IMG/VR virus record: IMGVR_UViG_3300037296_000055
Coordinates: 1-64,000 of that record
Origin: a virus
Direction: 5' to 3' (one strand)
DNA: 64,000 bases
Shown: positions 55,067-63,823 of the stretch, in pieces
How positions within the stretch are numbered: position 1 is the first letter of the stretch
Layout of the letters: the number at the start of each line of letters is the position of its first letter
The notes under the pieces: model-generated
What the model saw: only the letters and a program-made list of their open reading frames with translations
What the model was told of the DNA's origin: nothing
Database searches by the model: none
Program-made: the position numbers and the translations under genes

Positions 55067-57544
55067 ATGGGACTATTCACACTAGGCATTTCGATTGCCT
55101 ACCAGTGGTATACTGGAAACAAGGCCAAGAAGGCCGCTCAGAAGGAAAAGGACAAGAACACTGGCTTCGAGGTTGAAGCCTACTTCGAGTCTCGCCCTCT
55201 CTCCGTCATCTACGGTCAGCAGTTGGTACCCTCTGTGGTTACATGGGCCCAGGTCTCTGATGACTTTGTCCAGACCAATATCGCGACCGTGGGCAAGATG
55301 CTCATTGACTACAAGACCCCGGACACCGCAAGGGACGTCTGGGATCTGCTCTACGTGGCAAGGGTGCCTGTGGGTACCTACATCAACTGGTCAGGTCTGC
55401 TCTTCTGCATCGACACGACCATCAGCTCTCGGAGCAACGCCCCCTCTTTATCATCGTACGCCGCGATCGACGACCTCTACAGGAACTCTGACCCCAACAA
55501 GACGTATGACGACAGCGTTCTGAAGCTCCCTCTGGGCGAGATCCCCAGCCGACTCACGGTGAACATCGCCCCTATCCTGGGCGGCGTATCGGACGAGAAT
55601 GGTATCTTCTACACCTTCAACGAGAACACCAGAGATCGCTCTTTGTTCTTCTCCAAGTCAACCACCGCCAATGTTGACTGGATACACTCCACTCAGAACA
55701 GGTCACATTCTGCCAGGAAAGACGACAGCCCTTTCCTCTACCAGGAGATCGCGATCTGCGCAGGTCCTGTGAACCGTGTGGTAACCGCCATCGTTGATGG
55801 TAAGCCCGTGAACCACGAGGACTTCAACTACGGTCAGCGGCTCCATGTGGGCTACAACAAGACCGCAACCGATCCAATGATCCTGAAGAACTTCCCTGCA
55901 CGGACAGGAAAGAAGTTCTCCAACATGACCTCCGGCTCCTGTGTGTTCAAGCTGAAGCCAGACGACCCCCAGTACGGCAACGGAATGGTTGACGTGGAGT
56001 GGTTGGTCGAGGGCGCTCCTGTGAAGAGGCTCACCTACAACAACACTGACAAGTTCACTCTTACGGACTATACAGGGTACTCCAACAACCCTGCCGAAGT
56101 GCTTGTGGACTACATGACCAACGCGGACTATGGCATGGGACTCCCTGTGTCCAGCCTGGACCTCAAGTCCTTCTACAAGGCCCACGAGGTCTGTGAGATA
56201 GACGTTCCTGCAATCGTTGTTGGAGGTCTGCTCGGGCACTTCTACGGGACTGAGGATGAGGACGACGAGGTCTCCATCCAGACTCAGCTCTACACCTGCA
56301 ACATCTCGCTGGACACTTCCGAGAACTGCTGGGATAACGTGGTCAAGATCCTGGACACGATGAACGACGCAAGCCTTGTCTGGACCCCTGAGGGCTACAA
56401 GCTGCACCTGGACTACCACACTTCCACGGCAGAAGCTGAGGAAGCTGTCGTTGCAGAGCTCACATCTCTGGACATCCTGGACACTGACTGGTCCTTCTCC
56501 GTAGCAAGCCAAGACGACCGTCTGAACCAGGTCACCGTCCGCTTCGACAACCTCTGCCTTGATGGTGGTCAAGACTCCCGCACGTGGCCAGACCGTAGCT
56601 CCAATCAGTACAAGAACTATCTTGCTGAAGACTCAGGCGTAATCCTTTCCCGTGAGATCACGCTGGACGGGGTAATCGATCCTTACCATGCCACTCACAT
56701 CGCCCAGTTCGAAGTGAAGAACTCTCGGGGTTCTCCCACTCTGACCATGTCCGTAAGGCGCCGTTGGCTCATCCTTGAACCAGGGGACATTATTAGGGTG
56801 ACGATTGGTACAGAACGTATCAACGGGTTGTTCCGGGTGCAAGAAGTTGAGATGAGTGACGAGATGACCGTCCAGCTCACCCTGAAGAAGTATGTTGTGG
56901 GTCATGACTCCTGGCCTGTCCTTGTGGATGATCTGAGCGTGAAGGGTACTCGTATCCTCTTCAACGCTGAGAAACCCTCTAACGTCTACGTGGAAGAGTT
57001 CACCCGGTCTAACGCTGGCATTTCCTACGCCACGGTGAACTGGGACTACAACTACAACAACAAGCCCACCTTCAACATTTGGTTCTCAAGGACCTCCGTG
57101 GACAAGTGGACCAAGGCAGGATCCACCCAAGCGAACAGCTTCGTCATTCCTACCCCTCTGGGGAACGACTCCTACACCTTCGGCGTGAGCACGACTCACC
57201 GGGGAAAGCAGTCTGTGAAGGTTATCGCTCCGTTTGACGCCTCTGTCATCGTGGCCATTCCCGCATCGCGAGAGGCCATCTGGGTCAAGAACACCGCTCT
57301 GGTACGCTTCAACTGGACAGCCCCACCAGGCTACCCTGAGCCAGACTCCTACCACATCATACGACGGAAGATCGGGTCCGCCAACAACGCTCCCTGGACA
57401 GACATCACCTACCTGTACAACGGTGCGGCGACCACGTGGGTCTGGGACTACGGTAACTTGAAGCCTGACGAATGGAACTACAAGATTGGCGCAAAGGTCG
57501 CTGGCTCCGGTGGTTACTCTTACACCAAAGCAACCTACGTCTAA
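55067..57544 (+). CDS. central tail tip protein (gpJ-like), 825 aa
   Basis: The ATG at 55067 follows CCGAGGTAAACCC. The opening MGLFTLGISIAYQWYTGNKA is hydrophobic, then YFESRPLSVIYGQQLVPSVV marks the tip hub as in gpJ-type proteins. The hub (about 225-450) contains VEWLVEGAPVKRLTYNN and VDYMTNADYGMGLPVSSLDL. RRRWLILEPGDIIRVTIGTE closes the ring domain, and two fibronectin III-like modules (about 630-825) end the protein. It contacts the receptor and opens the channel. Last gene of the plus-strand block. Confidence 0.82.
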   Translation: MGLFTLGISIAYQWYTGNKAKKAAQKEKDKNTGFEVEAYFESRPLSVIYGQQLVPSVVTWAQVSDDFVQTNIATVGKMLIDYKTPDTARDVWDLLYVARVPVGTYINWSGLLFCIDTTISSRSNAPSLSSYAAIDDLYRNSDPNKTYDDSVLKLPLGEIPSRLTVNIAPILGGVSDENGIFYTFNENTRDRSLFFSKSTTANVDWIHSTQNRSHSARKDDSPFLYQEIAICAGPVNRVVTAIVDGKPVNHEDFNYGQRLHVGYNKTATDPMILKNFPARTGKKFSNMTSGSCVFKLKPDDPQYGNGMVDVEWLVEGAPVKRLTYNNTDKFTLTDYTGYSNNPAEVLVDYMTNADYGMGLPVSSLDLKSFYKAHEVCEIDVPAIVVGGLLGHFYGTEDEDDEVSIQTQLYTCNISLDTSENCWDNVVKILDTMNDASLVWTPEGYKLHLDYHTSTAEAEEAVVAELTSLDILDTDWSFSVASQDDRLNQVTVRFDNLCLDGGQDSRTWPDRSSNQYKNYLAEDSGVILSREITLDGVIDPYHATHIAQFEVKNSRGSPTLTMSVRRRWLILEPGDIIRVTIGTERINGLFRVQEVEMSDEMTVQLTLKKYVVGHDSWPVLVDDLSVKGTRILFNAEKPSNVYVEEFTRSNAGISYATVNWDYNYNNKPTFNIWFSRTSVDKWTKAGSTQANSFVIPTPLGNDSYTFGVSTTHRGKQSVKVIAPFDASVIVAIPASREAIWVKNTALVRFNWTAPPGYPEPDSYHIIRRKIGSANNAPWTDITYLYNGAATTWVWDYGNLKPDEWNYKIGAKVAGSGGYSYTKATYV

Positions 57545-57545
57545 C

Positions 57546-57594
57546 AAAAAAAAAAAAAGAAGAGAGGACGCCGCCACCCGAAGGTGACGACGCC
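57546..57594 (-). terminator. leftward rho-independent terminator with UUCG loop
   Basis: On the minus strand a 13-bp stem (arms 57582-57594 and 57565-57577) closed by a C-UUCG-G tetraloop is followed by TCTCTTC and twelve T. Three U-G or G-U pairs form only in minus-strand RNA, so it acts on the leftward amidoligase operon. Confidence 0.9.
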
Positions 57595-57598
57595 CAAA

Positions 57599-57634
57599 CC
57601 CTCTATCAGCATCGCGCTGGTAGGGGGCTTTTTT
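57599..57634 (+). terminator. rightward rho-independent terminator of the late operon
   Basis: Arms 57599-57610 and 57616-57627 form a 12-bp stem with two U-G wobbles that pair only in plus-strand RNA; loop ATCGC; then C and six T. It ends the tail operon just before the convergent genes. Confidence 0.9.
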
Positions 57635-57650
57635 CGGTTCTTAGACCTGG

Positions 57651-58709
57651 TTACCAGAGTTCCCCTTCAGGAAACTCTTCTTCAGGAGCAGGTGGCGCTT
57701 CACCACGACGGCCACGTGCCATCGCTTCCACACGTTCTAGCGTAGCACGCCAGTCACGCGTCGCGTTGTCACGTAGCGCCTGGCGACCGCCCTCCGGCAT
57801 GGGGGCAGCACCCGCCACCTCCATCTCAGGCTCAGGCGTGATAGCCCCAGGTCGGGCGTCCAGAGCTTCATCAGCAGCGACCCACTCAGCGCGGTCACCA
57901 AAGGCCCGCATGGTGTTGAGGCCGTAGCGAGGCATTGCTCCGGTCGTGGCGTTGTTGCGGCCACCCCCGTACGCTGCCATCATCTGATCCCTCTTCAGGT
58001 AACTTGAGCCCTTCTTCTTAGGAGCAGCTTCCATCGGTGGAGTCCGATCATACAGGAACGGACCCTCCGACTTTGCCAGCTGAGCCAGCCACAGCACCGG
58101 AAGCTCGTGCCGCCTCATGGCCTCCATCCAGTAGTCCACACCCCAAGGCATCTTCATGATGTTCACAGCATCAGTCAGAACGTTCAGGGTGGGGTCAGCC
58201 TCTGTCATGGCAACAGCGCCCTTCAGATCCTCGGCCTTGGCCCAGGGTTGAAGAACATCCTCCAGAAGAAGAGTGCGAGACAGAGCCACAACAAGCTCCT
58301 GGCACATCACCTCCAGACGGGAATGGACCCGCATGGCGTTGGCCGTACTCATGGTCCACCCGCTGTCACGAGTGAAGTAGTTGTTCAATCGTTCCCAGCC
58401 ATGCTGACCGGGGAAACAGCTCGACCAGTGGAGTGAGAAGTTCAGAATACGACCCAGGCTCAGGGAGCCGTGCTGCGCCAGGTCCCGAGCGGAGGAAGTC
58501 CGGGTGGACCGCCGCTGCTCAAAGCTCTCGTAGTACTCCCGCCCGGCATCCCGGACAGAAGCTTCAACAGACTCGGCCACGAAGGCACGAGCAGAGAGGA
58601 ACTGACGACGTAGCTGTGCCGGTGTTCGACCCTGTGACTCAGGTGGGATCTCTTCCAGGATTTCTCCCATAGCTCGGATAACAATGTCTGCGGCTGCGCG
58701 AGTATCCAT
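57651..58709 (-). CDS. hypothetical protein of the amidoligase operon, 352 aa
   Basis: The ATG at 58709 follows AAGGAACCACTACT (MDTRAAADIVIRAMGEILEE). Mostly helical to about residue 235 (CQELVVALSRTLLLEDVLQP, then DPTLNVLTDAVNIMKMPWGV), then a Pro/Arg/Glu-rich, probably disordered tail with many Met and Ala. No family is recognised. As the last gene of the operon it might be a structural or carrier protein acted on by the ligases; that is speculation. Confidence 0.75.
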   Translation of the reverse strand: MDTRAAADIVIRAMGEILEEIPPESQGRTPAQLRRQFLSARAFVAESVEASVRDAGREYYESFEQRRSTRTSSARDLAQHGSLSLGRILNFSLHWSSCFPGQHGWERLNNYFTRDSGWTMSTANAMRVHSRLEVMCQELVVALSRTLLLEDVLQPWAKAEDLKGAVAMTEADPTLNVLTDAVNIMKMPWGVDYWMEAMRRHELPVLWLAQLAKSEGPFLYDRTPPMEAAPKKKGSSYLKRDQMMAAYGGGRNNATTGAMPRYGLNTMRAFGDRAEWVAADEALDARPGAITPEPEMEVAGAAPMPEGGRQALRDNATRDWRATLERVEAMARGRRGEAPPAPEEEFPEGELW

Positions 58710-58728
58710 AGTAGTGGTTCCTTCCTTC

Positions 58729-59565
58729 TTAGTACAATTGCGAGAGGGCCTCGACATAGTCAGTCAGTGTCGAACCCTCCATGCCAGGCGCGGTGTTCAC
58801 TTCCAGGATGTACGCCTCTTGACGGCGCTCATTCCAGATAACGTCCACAGCACAGAAGTCCAGACCCGACGCTTCGAAAGCGCGGAGGGCCTGAGCACGG
58901 ACATCTGCGGGGACTTCCACCCCATCGTTACGTGCGAAGATGAAGCCGTTGGCATGGCTCCGGATCTCATAGTTTACAGTGCCCTCAGCCGCCCCGGTCT
59001 GGGTGGCCTTGCGCTGGGTTAGGAACTGGTTCACAGGGTTCCCATCAAGACGCTTGGCAAAGTGCAGACGGAACTCAGTCCGCTTACGAACATACTCCAC
59101 CAGCAGAACGCCAGCACGCAGAGCACGGAGCTCCGCAATGTTGGACGCGTCATACCGGACGATACCCTCGCCGGAGTGGCCGTTCAGTTCGGTCCGGGCG
59201 AAGATCACGTTGCACCGGTCATCACCGTTCTCGATCCAGCCTGCAGCCTCGGTCGGGCTTGTGGTGAAGCGTGGCATCCGAGGACGCTGGGTCTCTTCCA
59301 CCGCCGCCATTGCCTGGAAGAACGACAGCTTGTTCGAAGCGGTCTCGACCCGCTCAGGAGCGTTCAGAACCCGGCCCGAGGAAGTCACGGCCTCAGGAAG
59401 ACGACGGCAGCCCCAGTTGATGACCGCGTGGTGCGCCTTACCGGCGAAGTTAGAACCCTCGCGACGGATGCGACGGATGCCTAGGGCCGAAGCCAGAGCT
59501 GCTGCGGAGTTCGAACCTGTGGAGTAAGGGTACAGGTACGCGATTGTTTTCTTAGCGGTTGCCAT
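58729..59565 (-). CDS. ATP-grasp ligase, 278 aa
   Basis: The ATG at 59565 gives MATAKKTIAYLYPYSTGSNS. The C-terminal catalytic lobe has LDFCAVDVIWNERRQEAYIL then EVNTAPGMEGSTLTDYVEAL, giving the D...E-x-N magnesium/ATP ligands of RimK-like ATP-grasp enzymes; FARTELNGHSGEGIV is in the place of the ATP-binding loop. Such enzymes join a carboxylate to an amine via acyl phosphate. It is surrounded by amidoligase-type genes, so it probably builds an amide-linked peptide or protein tag. Confidence 0.85.
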   Translation of the reverse strand: MATAKKTIAYLYPYSTGSNSAAALASALGIRRIRREGSNFAGKAHHAVINWGCRRLPEAVTSSGRVLNAPERVETASNKLSFFQAMAAVEETQRPRMPRFTTSPTEAAGWIENGDDRCNVIFARTELNGHSGEGIVRYDASNIAELRALRAGVLLVEYVRKRTEFRLHFAKRLDGNPVNQFLTQRKATQTGAAEGTVNYEIRSHANGFIFARNDGVEVPADVRAQALRAFEASGLDFCAVDVIWNERRQEAYILEVNTAPGMEGSTLTDYVEALSQLY

Positions 59566-60502
59566 TTGTGGTGCTCCAGTTTGTGTTGTATGCGAAGGAT
59601 TGGACGAGACGAACGCCACGGAAGACTTTCGACTCGATGTCAGGCGTATTCAGCTGAGCCAGGATGTTGGGCTCATCAGCAAAGATCTGCTGTAGAAGTT
59701 GGGTAGCACCACCACCCGAAATAGCGTTCAAGATCTCCTGTGGGTTCTCATAGCCCATAGCAGTCGTACGAACAGCGTTCAGAGCCCGCATCCAGTCAAG
59801 GATAGGCTGGGCAGCCTGGGGAGTACGCAGAGTACGGAACTCCAGGGTACCATACTTCCCAAGACTTGTCAGGTTCAAACCTGCGTAGCGAAGGTTGGAA
59901 GAGTCACCGACCCCACCCCAGCGACCGTTTCCACGGCGACCGCCTCCATTCAGGTTCCGGAGAGAGTTCTCCAGTTCCATGATAGGGTATTCTGCATCCA
60001 CAAGGCGGAGACAGAACATGTTACCTGCACGTTCCTCACCGCACAGAGCATCGACCATCGCCTCTTCCAGGATCCAGAAGAGGAAAGCAAAGTTGACGGT
60101 CTCCAGCAGCGTACGGTCACGCTGGTTGATGTGGACGTGGACGCCAGCCCGCACCGAGTCCTTCACCCGGATGTAGGGGTTACGCTCGTTGACATGGCCG
60201 TCCATCCAGTCATAGAGAGCTGTGACGTCTGCCAGAGCGCGGTCCATAGGGGTAGGACCTCGGAAGACGAATTCCACAGCATGGCCACGGAGAGAACCGT
60301 CAGACTCGCTACGCCAGTTGGCGCAGTTTCCTGGACGGGTGCGGATACTTGCCCGATCACCTGCAACCCGCCCACGTGCGGGATCCCAAGTGTCGAATTC
60401 CATTTCCACTTCAACCCCCATCAGGGGATTGTTGACTGTTGCACCTGTTGTCGCCCCAGTGTCCGGAAGCGAAAGCAGTCTATCGATTGATGTTGACAGC
60501 AA
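59552..60502 (-). CDS. amidoligase (COOH-NH2 ligase, Amidoligase_2 type), about 316 aa
   Basis: GVEVEMEFD, then SDGSLRGHAVEFVFRGP, AGVHVHINQRDRTLLE, NLTSLGKYGTLEFRTLR are the glutamine-synthetase-like motifs of phage and bacterial amidoligases. They supply Glu/His ligands for ATP and metal. The start is uncertain: a TTG at 60502 (after GGGGGAAAATATCC, overlapping the upstream gene) or the ATG at 60421, which begins right at the first motif. It overlaps the ATP-grasp gene by 14 bases. Confidence 0.85.
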   Translation of the reverse strand: MLSTSIDRLLSLPDTGATTGATVNNPLMGVEVEMEFDTWDPARGRVAGDRASIRTRPGNCANWRSESDGSLRGHAVEFVFRGPTPMDRALADVTALYDWMDGHVNERNPYIRVKDSVRAGVHVHINQRDRTLLETVNFAFLFWILEEAMVDALCGEERAGNMFCLRLVDAEYPIMELENSLRNLNGGGRRGNGRWGGVGDSSNLRYAGLNLTSLGKYGTLEFRTLRTPQAAQPILDWMRALNAVRTTAMGYENPQEILNAISGGGATQLLQQIFADEPNILAQLNTPDIESKVFRGVRLVQSFAYNTNWSTTNGNR

Positions 60503-61094
60503 GGATATTTTCCCCCATTTCTTGCAGAAGTTGTTCACGAAGCCAGCCAAAGCGCTCGAATAGCTCGATCGTGTCGTTATGAAGGATGCGACCAACGTGT
60601 TGGTTCCCCCGGTAGTAAACGCCGAACTCAGCATTCACAAAGAAGTTAGGCGAGATCGCCCGGAACGTTGCCCACTCCTCGAGAGCAGCCAGCGTCTGTT
60701 GTAGTGGGTCGTACTGCCCCCGGAGGGAACGGTTGACCTGCGCCCAGTGGTTCCGGATCCAATCCCCGCCGGAATTGAACCCCATCTGCCGGTCCGAAGT
60801 GCTCAGCGTGAACTGAGACGACCGCAGACCCTGACGATAGCCCTGTCCGCGAACGGCCATCCGGGTTGCGTAGAATGCAGAGCCCCGATCCGTGTTGACC
60901 GCGTTGAGACGAGGTGTTGCGAAGGCAAGATCCGCGAACGGAAGGTTTACCGGCATACCATCGAAAGGAGTAACAGAACAACGATCACCGCTGTAGCTGT
61001 CGGAGACATAAACGAGCTCCGCACGCCCAGGCGCAAACACATACGTGCTACGGATGCGCGAGTGCGCGTGATCAAAGTCGCCATCATACCGCAA
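60480..61094 (-). CDS. hypothetical protein between amidoligases, 204 aa (TTG start)
   Basis: The TTG at 61094 follows AAGGGGAACTACG; the only upstream ATG (61139) lies 56 bases inside the preceding gene. Contains SRIRSTYVFAPGRAELVYVS early and FGVYYRGNQHVGRILHNDTI late; Arg- and Gly-rich. Not recognised. Tight overlaps on both sides suggest it works with the ligases, perhaps as a binding subunit or substrate. Confidence 0.7.
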   Translation of the reverse strand: MRYDGDFDHAHSRIRSTYVFAPGRAELVYVSDSYSGDRCSVTPFDGMPVNLPFADLAFATPRLNAVNTDRGSAFYATRMAVRGQGYRQGLRSSQFTLSTSDRQMGFNSGGDWIRNHWAQVNRSLRGQYDPLQQTLAALEEWATFRAISPNFFVNAEFGVYYRGNQHVGRILHNDTIELFERFGWLREQLLQEMGENILAVNINR

Positions 61095-61959
61095 CGTAGT
61101 TCCCCTTATTGTCCATGGTTTTGGTTGGCATGATGCCAACGTGTTGTTGCACAGCGTACCGTGCTGCGACAGAAGCCCGACGGTTGGTCCGAAGAGCAGT
61201 GCTCATCGCGCCCCCGTTGGCCAGACGACGTTCGGCCCAGAACTTGCCAGCATGCAAGTCCCGGATAGCTCCCTGAACACCGTCGATAGCGGCCCGGATG
61301 AACCGTTCTTCAGACATCCAGGCAGACGACAGCGACCGATACTCCATCCCGTAGGACTTGGTCCGGAAGGCACCGGGAGCCCCATACAAGGTCCGGCGCA
61401 TGTCGTCGTTATCCCACAGAGAAGACAGGGGAAGAATAGTACCGTCCAGCTGCTGTGACAGCAAACGGCATTGCATGAACAGATCAGGATCCGACATGTC
61501 AAACTCAGAACCCCACCCGATATGGATGTGACCGCCGGAAGTCCGGAAGTAAGGGTTCTGCGGAGCGGGCCGGGGGTTGGCCTCCCCGCTGTAGGCGTTG
61601 AAGTCAGGCTCACAACCCAGGATCAGTTGTTCCGGGGGCTGGGCCTCGATGACCTCACGGTCGAACGTCACGGAAGGCTGGGCCTTCAGAATGTAACGAT
61701 CGGTGTCGAAGAGCTGGCGGATACGGCCCATGACCGCATCAATGTTCGCCACGAACTCGTCGGTGGTACGTGCCGGTGGGATGCCGAATTCCAGCGCCAT
61801 ACCGTCGACCTGAACCATGCCACCTTCGTCGAAGATGTACGGCTCATCTTTGGTTCCGGGAACGATCCCATGAGCGCCGACGAAGCGCTCTGCATGAGTG
61901 TCCCAGATGAACAGCTCGGGGTCACAGCCAAAGACGTATTCGATGTTGTCAAGTTTCAT
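61084..61959 (-). CDS. COOH.NH2 ligase-type 2 (second amidoligase), 291 aa
   Basis: EYVFGCDPELFIWDTHAERF then VGAHGIVPGTKDEPY, VQVDGMALEFGIPPARTTDE, GGHIHIGW and GAPGAFRTKSYGMEYRSLSS. This motif order (GCDPE, AHG..PG.K, VQ.D...EF, GGH.H.G, YR.P-like) is that of the glutamine-synthetase-fold COOH.NH2 ligase-type 2 family. It should form an amide from a carboxylate and an amine using ATP. The start follows GGCTAACC, without a strong site. Confidence 0.85.
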   Translation of the reverse strand: MKLDNIEYVFGCDPELFIWDTHAERFVGAHGIVPGTKDEPYIFDEGGMVQVDGMALEFGIPPARTTDEFVANIDAVMGRIRQLFDTDRYILKAQPSVTFDREVIEAQPPEQLILGCEPDFNAYSGEANPRPAPQNPYFRTSGGHIHIGWGSEFDMSDPDLFMQCRLLSQQLDGTILPLSSLWDNDDMRRTLYGAPGAFRTKSYGMEYRSLSSAWMSEERFIRAAIDGVQGAIRDLHAGKFWAERRLANGGAMSTALRTNRRASVAARYAVQQHVGIMPTKTMDNKGNYVAV

Positions 61960-61964
61960 GTTGG

Positions 61965-63077
61965 TTAGCCTTCAATCGTTGTTTTCAGAACGCAAGCAGT
62001 GCAGATGGCGGTTTCTTGATTGATCAGGAACCGGAGGCTCCCGCTCTGAAACTCTTCGAAGGAGATGCCGTTGCTGCAGAAAGCACACTGACACCCTGTT
62101 TTTTGGTCGAACTCGCTCTTGCCGGAGAACTTGGGAGCAAACCAAGCATCACGAGACGACTTAGGATTAGGAACCCCCAGAACGGGAGACCGTACCGCCG
62201 GGGACCCTTTCCCATGACGGTTCTGCGCGTAGTTAGGCCGGTTGTTGCCGTAACCGGTGTTGTTGCCGTACTGCCCACCGGGCCTATACGCCGAAGCACC
62301 CGTCCCATTGTTCCCAACCGTCGAGGTAAAAGGGGGGCGTTTCTCGAAGCTCGACACCTTGGCGGTCTTGAACACCTCAAGGCCCCGCTTGTTGAAGTCG
62401 AATTCCCACTGGGTAAAGGCCTCCACTTCCTTCGGCTCTTCCCAGTTAGCGCCACACTTCATGGCACCGACAGCGGCATAGAGGATCCAGGGCATGGAAG
62501 CAAACATCAGAGTGGTGTGGCTCTTGTTCCACGTATACCACATCGGACGAGCCGAGTTCCGGCCAATAGTGAAGATCTTTGTCTTCGCGTTGTAGAAGAC
62601 CAGAGCCATGTCCAGATCGACTTCTTTCTCGATCCGGGCCATGTCCCAGCCCTCGTTGAGCGCATGCATCACAGCCTGCGAGTCAACTTCATACTCGGCA
62701 CCCTTAGGGAGAGCGCGAGGTGTGCCACGGGTTGTACCGTTGTGAACCCCGATCACGTCACCCTCAAGGAAGGGGTGAGCGTTCTTGGAGGTGTTAGCGC
62801 CGCGCGTCTTGGCACGGTTGTGGCCGACCAGGACCCGCAGGTTGTGGGCCTTGAACTCGCCGTCGATGTCCATCAGAGCGCGGGAACCAGGATTGGTCCA
62901 CAGGTCCTGCGGGGAGCCAACGCCCTTGATGTAGCTGGCGTTGTTAGTCTGGTCAACCCAGAAGTAGCCGGTGGCGTCAGTACCCCGAGGATAGTCGAAG
63001 TATGACAACCAGCGAAGAAGATTGCGCTCTTGAATGGAGAGCGAGGTTGTCGTCATGATGCCTACGATGCCACACAT
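61965..63077 (-). CDS. class II glutamine amidotransferase with C-terminal Cys4 zinc site, 370 aa
   Basis: MCGIVGI gives the N-terminal nucleophile Cys2. PRGTDATGY, VGHNRAKTRG, NAHPF, GVHNGTT and EYEVDSQAV match the Ntn amidotransferase domain of the GFAT/PurF type. This domain releases ammonia from glutamine. No synthase domain follows; instead there is a Gly/Asn-rich linker and a tail with C-x2-C pairs (CAFC and CTAC) likely to bind zinc. Ammonia may feed the adjacent ligases. Its ATG is coupled to the upstream stop. Confidence 0.9.
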   Translation of the reverse strand: MCGIVGIMTTTSLSIQERNLLRWLSYFDYPRGTDATGYFWVDQTNNASYIKGVGSPQDLWTNPGSRALMDIDGEFKAHNLRVLVGHNRAKTRGANTSKNAHPFLEGDVIGVHNGTTRGTPRALPKGAEYEVDSQAVMHALNEGWDMARIEKEVDLDMALVFYNAKTKIFTIGRNSARPMWYTWNKSHTTLMFASMPWILYAAVGAMKCGANWEEPKEVEAFTQWEFDFNKRGLEVFKTAKVSSFEKRPPFTSTVGNNGTGASAYRPGGQYGNNTGYGNNRPNYAQNRHGKGSPAVRSPVLGVPNPKSSRDAWFAPKFSGKSEFDQKTGCQCAFCSNGISFEEFQSGSLRFLINQETAICTACVLKTTIEG

Positions 63078-63823
63078 TATTTGGCTTCCTTTTCAGTTAC
63101 TTCGGAGGGGGTGGGTGTGGTCGACGCGGGTGTGGTCACCTCTGCCGTCGGTTCTTTGAGGATCTGGAAGTGAGTCAACATCTTCTGGAAGAAGTTGGCC
63201 CCCTCACTGTCCTCATCGAATTGGGTCACGTCAGGCATGGAGCCGAACGCGTTGTAGCGGGAAGAATAAGCCATCTCGACCTGACGAGACAGCCCTGCAC
63301 AGCGCGAGTCCTGTTCCCGGATAGCGACCGGAGACCAAGACGGTGCGGTCTGACGACCGGAGATCACCTGCGAGTGTTCGGAGCGGAAGGAGAGTGTCAG
63401 GATCTGTTCCCGGAGCTCCGCTTCCTTCAGGGTGTTAGTGAACGCGTTGTGGTAGCTCGGAACGTTCAGGCGAGCCCGATCCAGGATCGGTACCACCTTC
63501 TGCAGAGAGCCGCCGGTCGCGACGGTCAGAAAGTTGAACCCATAGCCAAAGCCGACCATGGGCAGGTTGCGTAGATAGGCTTGACGGAAGACGGTGAACT
63601 GCTGGAAGTACTCCAACAGGTCCCCTTCGATCCGATCGTCACCTGCAGTCCACGAGGCCGCGACCTGGTGTGTGCTGTCAATGAAGGTGTCCAGGTGGTT
63701 CTCACCGAACACCACAACATCGATGGTGGGGTCGAGGATCTTGTTGGTCGTGTCGTGTCCCCAGTTCTCGAACATGTCGACAAGCAACGGACGTGTATCG
63801 CACTGATTAATAAAGACTTTCAT
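63077..63823 (-). CDS. class I glutamine amidotransferase-like protein lacking the catalytic Cys, 248 aa
   Basis: MKVFINQCDTRPLLVDMFEN, DVVVFGENHL, then NLPMVGFGYGFNFLTV (the G-x-C-x-G nucleophile elbow with Gly93 in place of Cys), and SFRSEHSQVISGRQ (position of the catalytic His). The last 30 residues are a Thr/Pro-rich tail. The fold looks like class I GATase but it should not hydrolyse glutamine. It may bind a gamma-glutamyl or similar ligand, or act as a structural partner. Fold call moderate. Confidence 0.68.
   Translation of the reverse strand: MKVFINQCDTRPLLVDMFENWGHDTTNKILDPTIDVVVFGENHLDTFIDSTHQVAASWTAGDDRIEGDLLEYFQQFTVFRQAYLRNLPMVGFGYGFNFLTVATGGSLQKVVPILDRARLNVPSYHNAFTNTLKEAELREQILTLSFRSEHSQVISGRQTAPSWSPVAIREQDSRCAGLSRQVEMAYSSRYNAFGSMPDVTQFDEDSEGANFFQKMLTHFQILKEPTAEVTTPASTTPTPSEVTEKEAK

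Noticed and set aside
62016-63005. 329-codon plus-strand open frame opposite the class II amidotransferase
   Set aside because: The minus-strand frame has the complete Ntn amidotransferase motifs; the plus frame has none.
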